DNA of 64,000 nucleotides from Sweltsa coloradensis (taxonomy: Eukaryota > Arthropoda > Insecta > Plecoptera > Chloroperlidae). This document shows, in pieces, positions 25,861 through 37,329 of this stretch; the first letter of the stretch is position 1; every line of letters begins with the position of its first letter. The stretch is taken from contig JAMZAV010000811.1 in NCBI GenBank assembly GCA_024449915.1, positions 248,001-312,000 on the forward strand, written 5' to 3'. Position numbers and translations under genes: made by a program. The notes beneath the pieces were generated by a model. It searched no databases. It saw only the letters and a program-made list of their open reading frames with translations, and had not been told where the DNA came from.

Positions 25861-27204
25861 TTTGTGATTGTTATAATAAAACTTGGGAGGGAAGGAGATC
25901 CCAAACAATTTTACTATTTTTGGTTGATTATTTGGGTTTTACTACATCACGCATACCTCTTATGAGTTTTCGAATTTTTTAGCTCCTTAGAAATATATTA
26001 TTGAACCGTTTTACAATGATGGATACATCTCATTTATGTCCCATTCTTAATCTGTATGGAACACGGTGTTGGTTATAGAAGCAAGAACCCTCAAGTAGTT
26101 GTATATTCCATTGTTAGGTTTATCTTGTTTTGCGAGGTAAAAACACGAATGCCAAATCTGGTTGATGAGCTAAAATATTATACCGCTAAAGTATTTCATG
26201 TTAGATAGAAATAGAAGTAATTCGATTACGCACAATAAGTTTTGGTTTTCGATGGCTTGTATGTTCCATTTGTTTTCGGACACCATAGTATAATATAGTC
26301 TTTAAATCTGATAGGAAATTAACCAACACAAAACTAATTTTACGGGGGGGTACTTCAAATTAAAAGTAGCCTTTCATTTCGAAAAAGACACGTTTTAAGC
26401 AATGTCTCACTTTCTTGGTGGCTCCAGCTACAACAGTTTAGTAGGCGTAAATCATGGACAATCATTACATATTACTCGGGGGGGGGGGGGGTTGTGGGGG
26501 GAAGGGGCAAGTTTCTTATCGGTACAAACATCCAATCAAGTCGACTGTAAAAAATATCGCTCTGATAATTTGGTATTGTGTTACTCACTCGTTTGTAAAC
26601 TGTTACGTCCTCCCATTTTGATTGCGGTTGAAGATCAATCGAGTAGGGAGATCGTTGTAGATCCTGCTATTGAAGATCAAGATTGATCCATTGTGGAAAT
26701 ATCTGAAAGTATAGAGATTTTTGGATTAGTACTTGCAATTGGTTTTCTCTGTAGATTAAGAACATTAAAGCGTTTGATTTTCATTAAAAATACAAAATTT
26801 CCTTTATTCCTTAAATATTACAAATGGAAAACATTAAAAATTAATAAAGATGAAAATCTTCAAAGAAATACGAAATGGTTGATTGTTAACTAATAACTAA
26901 TAAATGTGAGCGAATCTATTCATATATGATGGTAAACATTCTATTCAGAGTAATGTTCATGTTGAAAGGAGTCCGTTTACACACTGGGTTTATTAATATT
27001 GCTTGTTATAGGAGAATGATTTTTTTGATTTTACACATTGAAAAGAATGTGTCAGAATGCTAAGACGAGAGTTTTCAAAAGGTTATCAGGGAACATGAGA
27101 AAGTTTGGGTGACCAAGAGATTAGTTGGATTTAGGGGAAAGGACAAAGTAAACAAAATCTTAGTGGAAGAGAGAACATGCTTATTCGGAGGAACCTCAGA
27201 ATTG
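25861..27204. other. No gene seen; G-run at 26481-26492
   Basis: Short open stretches occur, such as 94 codons at 26402, but their counterpart in copy B is not maintained in frame, so I treat them as chance. The G-run differs in length from that in copy B at about 45024. Confidence 0.5.
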
Positions 27205-27320
27205 ATGCACGTAGGATGGCTACCAATCACAGTTTTAACACATTTCTAACGCTAAAAGCGGGAATCGAACCCGAAAGAACTTGTATCGAATGATACCAGT
27301 TTTATTATTGTACACTTGAA
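27205..27320 (-). mobile_element. SINE head fragment, copy A
   Basis: Read on the minus strand, GGGTTCGATTCCCGCTTTTAG is a good pol III B-box. It is followed by a degraded version of the SINE body found at 44270. Counterpart at 45712-45830. Confidence 0.55.
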
Positions 27321-27715
27321 TTGTGGTCGGTCCTTGATGGTAACCGACCATTTAACCCTCAACACTCAAACCGCTCAACCAAAACTTAACCACTCAACCA
27401 ATTCTTTTGTAATTAATCAATCGAAACTTGAAAGGATTTTGAATGGTTACGAAGAACACGAATTACAAGTTTATGTCCATAACAAAAGGCTAATTTGTCT
27501 GTTTACGCTTTTAAAATTTTACAAGTATTATAAAAAAAACCATCTGAATAACCTCAAATTCTAGCGGGAAAAAATATCATAACCATGTATAACGATTATG
27601 ATAATAAAAGTAAAACTGATTTTTGGCCCATCTAACAAAATACAAGAAGAAAACTAGAATTAATCAATATTATTGTGCAAAAATACCCCAAAAACAATGT
27701 AAATTTTGAAAGAAT

Positions 27716-27970
27716 GTACTAAGGTAAAACGCTTTAATCCGCGCGTTGTTTGGATGAGCGTATTGTTGTCATGAGCTGCCATGTGTTATGCGGATTTTTC
27801 TGTTGGTTCTGTTAAAAATTTTTTTACTAAGTCCGAAGATTTTTTTAAAATTAAATTAAACTAGGAAAACGCTAAGTCCCGCCGCCGTTTTGTTGGATGA
27901 GCGTAAGTGGTGCATTGGCTGCCATGTGTTTTATGCGAATTTTCGTTGTTCTGTGGCAAAATCATTACTA
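27716..27970. repeat. Tandem ~150 bp repeat with CTAGGAAAACGC ends, copy A
   Basis: Two copies of a unit with AAACGCT...GTTGGATGAGCG...GCTGCCATGTGTTATGCG. The CTAGGAAAACGC start is the same as the terminal repeat of the MITEs at 49353 and 54189. Copy B equivalent at 46226-46480. Confidence 0.65.
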
Positions 27971-28233
27971 AGTTTTAAATTTTTTTTAAATTAAATTAAA
28001 TTAAAATTAAAAAATTAACTTATTTTTTTAATTGTATGTTTAATTAATCGTAATTGTTAAAAAAAATCGTAAAATTGCGATTTTATAAAGAATAATTTCT
28101 CGATTGGCGCTCAAATTTTACACAATATATTCATTCATAAAATAAGGTTCTGCAAAAAAATCATTACAATAGGATAAATCATGTAGGTGTTATAAGTCAA
28201 AGAATCGTTTAAAAAAAAAGATTATCGATAACA

Positions 28234-29154
28234 CCGGTTCATGCTGGTTCTACAATACACGCTGAAAGTGTGGTCTAGCAGTAGAGTCAACCAAAGTAGA
28301 CCTGTTAGGATTTGGATATGCAAATGCAGCTACGAAGCAAATTGAAAAATCTACAGTAATAATTTATGTAAACGGAGTTGTGGACAAAATATTGAACTAT
28401 TTATTGTACCCGATTCTACTCAACCTGTAGAATTGATTGTTGGAAGGTCATGGACCGAATAAGACCATGTTGCAGTCCTAAAATTGGATGACAAGTTATT
28501 AATTTCACACTAAAACAACGAATTGTTGCGTCGTCTTGAGCCTGAAGTTAACAAAATAAAATTAACTGAAGATAATGATACAACCCTGATCAAAAATGAT
28601 ATCAACTTTTTGGAATCAAGGAGCAGTATCCTAATTAGACTTAATGCTGATAACACAAGTAAAATGTAATGCAGCCAATGGTTGTATTCTGCAAATGGAA
28701 GAGACGGAAGATTTGGAAACGAATCACACGGAACAGAACTGGAGGATTATAAAATATCAGAGTATGCGGGGTCAATTTAAAGTATGAAGAAGGAATTAAC
28801 ACATGAAAGACAACTGCGGAAACATTTCAAGAAAAAGTTTCCGAACACGCAAATAACAAAGATGTGCTTCCAAACCGAACAGAAGCACAATTAAGTTTGG
28901 GGAAAACAAAAAGCAGCATAAAATTATTAAATACACACTATTCAAACTGTCGGGAGAGAAATAGGTGCGAATGTTACTGGAAGGAAGAATGGAAGATTTA
29001 GAAAAAAAATTGCGAAAGGATGTAGCTAAACGGAAATTAAATCAGATGACGTAAAATGAAGTCAGAGCGTCAATTGAAGAAGAAAACAAGAAAAAAGCGA
29101 CACGACAAAGGAGAACCTGATGGAAACGATCTAGAAGAAGAACCAGATGAATTT
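28234..29154 (+). pseudogene. Protease and post-protease remnant, copy B
   Basis: Starts inside the retropepsin-like region, whose part 5' of the D-x-G loop is missing because of the duplication breakpoint. It keeps the strand ending in an ELIVGRSW-like motif near 28435. The following basic region ends with an acidic EEEPDEF tail and a stop near 29154. No reverse transcriptase or integrase motif was found between protease and LTR. Several indels break the frame. Confidence 0.5.
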
Positions 29155-29627
29155 TAATTTGGTCAATTTAGGTTAGTAATAGTTAAAATTTGTTTTGTAA
29201 ATTGAGAACAATTTAAATTTAGAATGTCCAAATGGACGCGTATTATCGTCTATGATTCACGATAATAAGGTTAAATAAGGTGAAAAAATCTATTGACCCA
29301 TTTAGACTTAATGTTCATTATAATGGACATAACGATTTTGAATTTTCTTAAATGTGAATTACAGTTTTTCAATTAAGCTAGACTCAATTTTTTATTTTAA
29401 AAGAGGTTTATAGAATTTAAAATCAAGTGTTTCTCTTCTAATTCCAATAGGAATAAAAGTACCTTTATTTTTAGAGAAGTTTGAAAAAAGAAATCTGCAA
29501 AAATGGGAAAGATCAATTTTTAAAGTAACATTGCCAAATAATTAAAAACCAAGTATTTTATTTTCATTATTAAAGTGATTTTCGACTTAAATTTGTTACG
29601 AATTTAGTGTTATTAAAAATAATAGTT

Positions 29628-29640
29628 GAGAAGAGAAAAA
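29628..29640 (+). promoter_or_regulatory. Candidate polypurine tract
   Basis: GAGAAGAGAAAAA lies directly before TGTTAGCTGGG, as the plus-strand primer site precedes a 3' LTR. The same tract is at 10710-10722 and, altered, at 1150-1165 and 5715-5728. Confidence 0.45.
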
Positions 29641-31255
29641 TGTTAGCTGGGTTGACAATCGATGTGTTTCTAAATATATCTCCTGTAAGTTGAAAGTAAA
29701 ACATGTTAACGAGAGGACCCAGCAAAATTCTTACTCAACCACACCATCCCAATTAGCCAGTGTCAAGGTCATCCCGACTATAGCCGAGCCTTCCCGACCT
29801 CGACCTACTGTTGCCCGCCTCCTACGAACGTGGACGAAGGGTAGGATTTCAGGAGGCTCTAAAAACACGCCGTCTAGAGAGTAGCTCACCTAACAGAACG
29901 CCTAAAAGAGTTTGACAAAGAACTCGAGTGAAAGACAGAAAGCTACGATCTTTGGTGTCGGCTACCTATAAAACATCACTCAGTTGAAAGTTAATGGTTA
30001 GTCTACCACACAGGAGGCGAGGCGATCGCTTCACTAGCCTGGACTCACACTGTCCCATTAGGAGGGGCATAGTGGACGGTAGCACACTGGCTCCCTCTAG
30101 CCGAACCGTCAAGAGTTTCAAGTCACGAGTGGGTTGACATAGAAGTCGTGTCGTTGTATCTAGTCAGGTGCTAATGTAACTTGGAGGTGTGTGATTGTTT
30201 GAGTCGCACATGATCAACTGAACTTCAACCGGTACCTAACTATATACTAATTCCATATGTCGTTTTTGATAGCAATATTGTGTAACCACATGGGACACAA
30301 GTCGGATAAGGGCTCCTTCACACTACTTAGTTGTAACAAACATGTACTAGATAATTGAGAGGCGACGGCTAAAGCATCGTTTAATACAAGTGAATTATCC
30401 GACAAAACACACCTCCAAGGTACACGTCGCACCTCACTAGTTACTACAACACGACTTCTACAATCTCATTATACTTCTCCCTTAAACACAACAACGGACA
30501 TAAAGAATGCGTTCAGAAACTGTATTCTCACTTAAAGATTATGCAAAACGAAACATTACTGGTGTAAGAACCTTTTTATGTGTCCAGATGTATTTTTAAA
30601 ACAATCAGCTCAGTATGGCAACTCACACGTGACTTGATTCCCTTGAGGGCCCGGCTAGAGTGTCCCAATGAACTGACCGTCTACGTTAGTGACTGCTTGT
30701 GTCCATCATGCAAGAAGGAATAAATAATTGTATAGAAAATACAAACCAGTGTTTACTATTCGACTCCTACTAAACACAAGCATTTAGATACTCACTGAGG
30801 ACTATACACACGGGACAGTGTAAGTTTATGGTGGCAAAACGAATGTCTCACTAGATGAGTGGTAGTGCTAACTAATTAAGTCCTTTTAAAACTGAACATT
30901 TATGTGACAGATTAGCATCTTCAAATATAAAAGTAATAAAAAAGTATTGACAAAAATATTCTCGTTCAAGTTGGGTTCAAAAAATGATTAAATCTTCTGT
31001 TTTGTTAAGTTAAATGTTTTCTTTGCGGTTTAATTATAAGTTTACTTGGAAATATATCAGTTATTCTTCGAACATATTGACTTGGACCTGGGTGGTGTTG
31101 AAAGGGTAGCCGACATTTAGGCCCGACACCCTCTGTTTTCCAGAAGAGCTCTTTGTCAGACTTTTCAAGGTATCCTGTTAGATAATGAGCTTCTTAATCA
31201 GACTTGCGGTGTTGGGGGCGTGTTTTTAGGTTTATATTATAATAGTTTTTCAAGT
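29641..31255 (+). repeat. Candidate LTR, copy B
   Basis: Begins TGTTAGCTGGG after the purine tract and holds module copy 7. TATAAAA at 29967 is followed by a TCAGT initiator-like word at 29980 (spacing shorter than usual), and AATAAA lies at 30719. Similarity among the three copies ends near 31255, which sets an upper size of about 1.6 kb. A CA end and flanking duplication were not found. It could instead be a 3' non-coding region shared by the three copies. Confidence 0.4.
29734..29889 (+). repeat. Conserved module, copy 7 of 9
   Basis: Complete module from CTCAACCACACC to CACGCCGTCTAGAGAGTAGC, preceded by GCTGGGTTG (29646) and GGACCCAGC (29715). Confidence 0.9.
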
Positions 31256-31772
31256 GTATAACTATTAATAAAATTATAATTAAGAATATTGTCGTGCATA
31301 GTATTTCCATGATTATATTCAACTAACGAATTTCATTTATATCTCTGAATTAACTATGATTTTATTTATACAAGTCCTATAACTAATCTCTGTTTACACT
31401 TGAAAAATAATTAATAATGTTATTTGCAGCTTATAATTAAAATAACAAAATCATTATGTATTGGTAGTTAAGTATTTAAAGTAAGATGTTCTTGTGATAA
31501 ACATAATTTAGTCTTCAATAAAGTTATATATCTAGTTAACACCTGAAAAGATGAATGCATTGCACTCGGGGAAAGTTTCTTACGAAATATTATCATTAAT
31601 TGTGACGTACTTTTTGTTTTTTTACATTGATATCAGTGGAATAACAGCCACAAATGGTTGAGTTACGACAAGCCGTATAAAAGAATAATTGATATGAAGC
31701 CCCTAGGCTTATGGTTAGAATAACAGCAGTGAAGGAACAAATTGATATATTGTAATAAACATATTCCCTCGA

Positions 31773-31910
31773 CTCAACCACACCATCCCTATTAGCCAGT
31801 ATCAAGGTCATCCCGAATTATGCCGAGCATTCCCGACCTCGACCTACTGTTGCCCGCCTCCTACGAACGTGGACGAAGGGTAGGATTTCAGGAGGCTCTA
31901 AAAACACGCC
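31773..31910 (+). repeat. Conserved module, copy 8 of 9 (interrupted)
   Basis: Complete to AAAAACACGCC, then split by the foldback at 31911. The continuation AGAGTAGATCACACTAATTG resumes after 32432. Confidence 0.88.
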
Positions 31911-32432
31911 AAACCGTGGGTTACTTGTCCACAGTACATGAGCGAGACCCTTCTTTCTATTACTTCCGCTCCGACTGGCGAACAATGTATAATCCCTAGG
32001 AAATACTGCTTATTCAAATATTGAAGTGGTCGATTAAATCACATTTTTTATAAATTATATTTTTTGTAAAAATTTTACTTGAAATTGTGTTTAGCTGACA
32101 GATAATACATTTACAAATATACCCTTCTATTTCTTTTTCTTGTATCTCAATTTGGAGCTTTATTTTTGCAACGTCGATTGAATAAAAGTGGCTAAAATTG
32201 AGCTACAAGAAAAACAAAAGAGTGGTGTATTCGTCAATGTGCCATCTGTCAGCTATACACAATTTCATTTAGAATTATATAAAAATATAGTATGTAAAAA
32301 GTGTGATTTTACTGACTACTTCTCTATTTGCATTACCAGTATTTTCTAGGGATTGTCCATTGAACGCCAGCCGAGCGGATGCAGTTACAAGAAGGGTCTC
32401 GCTCGGGTACTGGGACAAGAAACCCACGGTTT
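31911..32432. mobile_element. Foldback element with ~220 bp arms, copy B
   Basis: Starts AAACCGTGGGTTACTTGTCC and ends GGACAAGAAACCCACGGTTT. TCCGCTCCGACTGGCG pairs with CGCCAGCCGAGCGGA, and TAATCCCTAGGAAATACTG pairs with CAGTATTTTCTAGGGATTG. The arms meet near 32180. No coding frame, so it is a non-autonomous hairpin element of unknown family. Confidence 0.85.
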
Positions 32433-33331
32433 GAGTAAAGAAGAGTAGATCACACTAATTGAAAACAGGAGAGATTTTGACAATCAACTTGAGGGAATGT
32501 CAGATTTAGTTGGTCCTGGCTACACTCACTTCAAAATATTATTTGTTTTTACACTAACATATATGAACATGATTAGTTTTCATCCCCAGTGTAATTCGTA
32601 AACGTAATTTTTAATAAAGCAGGTACCAACATCAAAGAATATCTGATATTCACCAAAGCTGTCCGTCAAAATCTATCAAGCTTCCCATTAGCCAATAACC
32701 TACATTCTAGTGACATGTTTTTAGCTTAACTTAAATGTTTGTTTGTTTATCGTTATTTATGTTTGAAAATGGTAATATTAGCTAAGGAATTAATTTAAAC
32801 CTGACCATAATAAAGTTAACTGCTTTTAATTTGTTTTTTAATTCAGTATATTATTATTAATTATGAATAAGTGCAACTATGGAAATCAATTTATTTCTTA
32901 AAACATGTCAATTGAATTGACTGTTATAATCCATCAAGAATTTAAATTATTTATTGTCATACTGGCCGAATTTTTGTACGTTAAAAATGTTGACACCACA
33001 AATAAAATATCCTAAAAAATATACTGAAGCTTAAATTATCTATTTGAAATAGTGGTATAATTTGAAATATTGAATTATTTGAATATTAGGTTCTGGGATG
33101 TAACGATATGCATTTTACTTACTAACTTATTTAATGATAACATGATACACAATACTAATATTACAGCCGCTTCAATCTTTTTATGAATTAAATGCTTTGT
33201 TTTTTAAATAAAAAATATAGTTGAGATTTAAGAAAAAAGTTAGTTGGGTCACTGATTATAACGTTGCTGTTTTTTTCTTTTATGGATGAAAATGTCTATT
33301 TTAATCTGCAGGGGACTCAGCGAACTTCTTT

Positions 33332-33487
33332 CTCAACCACACCATCCCTGTTTGCCAGTGTCAAGGTCATCCCGACTGTTGCCGAGCATTTCCGACCTCG
33401 ACCTACTGTTGCCCGCCTCCTACGAACGTGGACGAAGGGTAGGATTTCAGGAGGCTCTAAAAACACGCCGTGTAGAGAGTAGCTCAC
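33332..33487 (+). repeat. Conserved module, copy 9 of 9
   Basis: Preceded by GTTGGGTC at 33243 and GGACTCAGC at 33314, a variant of the upstream stem pair. Overlapping frames are open on both strands. This is explained by the repeat's composition and is not evidence of a gene. Confidence 0.9.
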
Positions 33488-33770
33488 TCTAATTGGAAAC
33501 AGGAGAGATTTTGACAAACAAATTGAGAGAATCTCAGAAAACCTGTTGTTTTTACGAATGGATATTTGTTCTAAAATGTACAGACTTATTATTGTACACA
33601 TGTTTTTTTAGCCCCCATTCTATTCACTTCTTTGATGTTGACATGATTCCAGTATCAATAACAAAGACTATTCTGATTTTTACCAAAGCTTTTCGTCAAA
33701 ATCTTCCAAGTTTCCTGGAAGCGATTAAGCTACATTCCAGTGCCATGTTTTTAGCTATACTTATTGTAGG

Positions 33771-35256
33771 GTCATTTTCAACACTTTTGTGACTGTTGAC
33801 AGACAATTACAATTTCTTAAAAGATTTGTCTCAAAGGGTTTCAAAAAAAAATTAGCCCCCATGCCACTCGCGAAAGTTTGGGCATACTCCGCCAGAGCCC
33901 AAAATCCAATATGGTTGCCATTTGCACGTCTGAAACTATCTTTGCAATGGATAGCCTAAAGTATCGCGTAGTATATGGTTTTTATGGTTTTGGGGGTCGA
34001 GTAATTCATTTCTAAAGTCGGTTTGGCGATTAGATCCATTTTTTAAAGCTTCGAATCCAAGATGGCCGTCGATTTGCAGCTTGGAATATCCAGCTTCTCG
34101 GAATCGTAGTAGATCTTTCATAAAAGACTCGAATGAAAGTCCTGTTCATATAATTTTGAATATTTGAGAGTAGAGCTACCAGATATTGCTCACAACTGTA
34201 CTAATTGGTCAAAACTTCAGTAATAATACGAAAAAATGTGCTCCTTTATAGATAATTTAGCGATTTTCTAAGGTGCTGTGATAAAAGTGGTTATGGCACA
34301 TGAATTGAGAGACAGTAACAATTTCTCAAAGGATTTGTCCTCTAAGAAGGTTTTATAAAAAATTATTTAGCCCCCATGCCCCTTGCTAAAGTGTGGGCAT
34401 ACTTCGCCAGAGCCCAAAATCCAATATGGCTGCCATTTGCCATGTCTGACACTATCTTTGCACTGGTTTGCCCTACAATACTGTTTGGTATATGATTTGT
34501 AGGGTATTTTGGGTCAAGTATTTCATTTTTAAAGTCGTTTTAGTGATTTACCTATCTTTTTACCTTTAAATCCAAAATGGACGTCGATTTACAGCTCAGA
34601 ATAGTAGTATGGAAACATTTGTAATCCCGTGGCAACTTAAGTAATAGAGAAATGTTCGTGGTATAATTCTATTCGTATTGAACCGCAGATTGTCAGATTG
34701 ATAATTGTCTCTCAATTCATTTGCCATAACTACTCTTATCACAGCACCATAGAAAATCGATAAATTGTCTATAAAAGGAGCACATATTTTCGTATTATTT
34801 CTGAAGTTTTGACCAATTAGAAGAGTTATGAGCACTATCTGGTAGCTCTACTGTCAATTATTCAAAATTATATGAACAGGGCTTTCATTCGAGTCTTATA
34901 TGAAAGTTCTACTACGATTCTGAGACGCTTGATATTCCAAGCTGCAAATCGACGGCCATCTTGGATTCGAAGCTTAAAAAAATGGTTCTAATCGCCAAAC
35001 CGACTTCAGAAATGAATTCCTCGACCCCCAAAACCATACAAACCATATACTACGCGATACTTTAGGCTATCCCTTGCAAAGATAGTGTCAGACGTGGCAA
35101 TTATGGCAACCATATTGGATTTTGGGCCCTGGCGGAGTATGCCCACACTTACGCGAGAGGCATGGGGGATATTTTTTTTATAAAACCTTCTTAGAGGACA
35201 AATACGTTGAGGAATTGTAATTGTCTCTCAACGGTCACAAAAGTGTCGAAAATGAC
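33771..35256. mobile_element. Large foldback element with internal repeat, copy B
   Basis: GTCATTTTCAACACTTTTGT at the left pairs with ACAAAAGTGTCGAAAATGAC at the right. AAGATGGCCGTCGATTTGCA near 34060 pairs with TGCAAATCGACGGCCATCTT near 34945. The arms are about 600-700 bp and the centre is near 34620. The left arm has a direct repeat of ~500 bp beginning at CCCCCATGCC (33857 and 34373). No transposase frame. Confidence 0.85.
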
Positions 35257-37329
35257 GCTACTACTTAAAGGTATGTAAACTATTTTAGTGCTGTGTTAGT
35301 GATACATAAAATTGATTACTATGCAGTGTGTGATTTTTGATAAAAATATCAGTATTTTAAAACTTGTCAAGTTGGTGAGCGGATCAAATACTTTCACAAG
35401 CGTTTCCGAAAATATAATTCAAAAATTATTTAAGGAAAACTTGGCCTAAATCAGTTAGAACTCTTTGTGTTTGTTGCTCAAAATGAAGAAATAGTGCATT
35501 TGATTTAAATCAATGATTTTTGTTAAATAAATCAATTGATTTAAATCTGATTTAAATCAAAAACACCCTGTTACTATGAAACATTATTCGAATGAAACTA
35601 ATAATTTATATAATTGGATTTTTGGTGCAAATTAGTCACAAATTATTCCATGTAAGATCATATTTGAATGTATTGGTTTTCTTCGATTTTTGAGAAGCGC
35701 AAGATTAAAATTAACATTGCTATCCATCTTTGCGTAGGTATATGCTATTGATGATTTTCTCATCTAAGCGTGATATCATTTCTCCAGTTTTAGCTTTGAT
35801 TTTCAAAAATTCGTTGTTTAATTAATTAAATATACGTGGAATGTTAACTTGTTTTTAATTTCATACAATTCATCTGTAATTCAAAGTTTCCCAATGACAC
35901 AATATAGAATCACAATTTTATTGATGAAAAATGGATCCACTTATAATTTTATTTTGGCCAAATGTTAATCAAAATTAGATATTTTTTTAAATGGTATTGC
36001 TTCCAAACAAACTTTGTTTTAACAACCGTGTTTATACCACAACTTCAAATGTAAACACACGACTTATTAATATATCTAACTTATATTGCAATTATATTGC
36101 GTGAAAAGAATATACACTTATTTTATAAAGTTGATGTAATTATAAATGGTCTTATGATGATTGTAATTTAAATTATAAATGTCTTCATAAATATTTAAAT
36201 TTTAACATTTCATTTTTTTTCATAATCTTTAATCAATTTTACTTATTGTTAAATTAATGTAGTTTGTTTAAATGTAAATTTATTTTTGTTATTCGACTGT
36301 GTCCTCAAGCAACCTTAATGTAAAGGCAGAGTTTTGTTTATTTAAAAATAAAGTTGTACTACGAAACTATGTGTTGTTTTTTAGAAGTGCTTTCTAATAT
36401 TACTCAAATGTTTGTTTATTTTATTTTAAAACACGATATTTTTCTAAATCGTTTACTATATCTTTGTTTCCTGCTGTAATACCAAAAATCTATGGTACTT
36501 TCTTCTTGTACATCTGAAAACCAAACTGTTCTCTGGCAAATTTAAGTAATCCAAGAAAATACCAATACCCTTAGCCAGTATAGTCTACACACGAAGCTAG
36601 CCGAACATACACGATGTGAACCACGCTGTTGCCCACCCCCCACGACGCGGACGTTGGGTTTAAGAGCGTTCACCACCCCTTTTTTAGGCAATTTTCTGTT
36701 TGCTCGGCTGAATGACATCCCAGTTGTTAGAAATTTTTAACATATCTCAAGAAAGTGGAAATAAAGGTTTCTATAGTAACACATTCCTAAAATTTGTTTT
36801 GAAATAATTTATAAAAAACAAATTAGATTTCACGAATTTCAATTTTGTTAAAAAGTTTGCAAAATTGTATATACGTAGGATGCTTTTTGGCCGAGCAAAC
36901 CGCTATTTACTAACTATCAAAAGGGTGGTGAACCCTCCCCACAAAGTGCTTTTTAAACCAATACAAAGGTTTGTCAATTCCAATTTTTATGAGTTTTCAT
37001 AGTATTCTCACATTATGTATCGGAATTTAAATTAGGTTAGTTTTAATTTTAAAATAATATATTTTTATTTAAAATTTAAGTGCCCCGTGCATAGGTTATG
37101 TTGAAGTTGGCGCCTTCAGCCGATACGAAACGTTTGTAACTCGATGATGAAATGGACATTTAGAACAGGCGGTGAGAAGACTCACGAGCATAGATACTAG
37201 TATAACCCCCCCCCCCCTGCTCGCGAGGTTGCCTCCCAACAATAATCGTAAAATGGTAAACATCTGTAATCACAGCTTGTCTTTCTTATTAAAAAATCTA
37301 AAGAGTATTCATTGAACAAGTCTTATTTT
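35257..37329. other. AT-rich interval, no gene seen (copy B)
   Basis: Includes GATTTAAATC palindromes at 35501-35560 and a C-run at 37206-37217. Nothing supports a coding exon or RNA gene. Confidence 0.55.

Larger units (their letters stand above)
9290..28229 (+). repeat. Tandem duplication, copy A (~18.9 kb)
   Basis: It matches 28235-46720 in order throughout, with the same LTR-like repeat, modules, foldbacks, Jockey fragment, 1.2 kb array and SINEs. It begins in the protease remnant and ends in a ~158 bp subrepeat. Compared with copy B it shows very many one-base insertions and deletions, often in homopolymers, which close most reading frames. Confidence 0.93.

Noticed and set aside
33264..33601. 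Frames of 68-94 codons on both strands over module copy 9
   Set aside because: The module is a GC-richer repeat with few stops. Parallel frames appear wherever the module occurs, on both strands, with no consistent start or extension.
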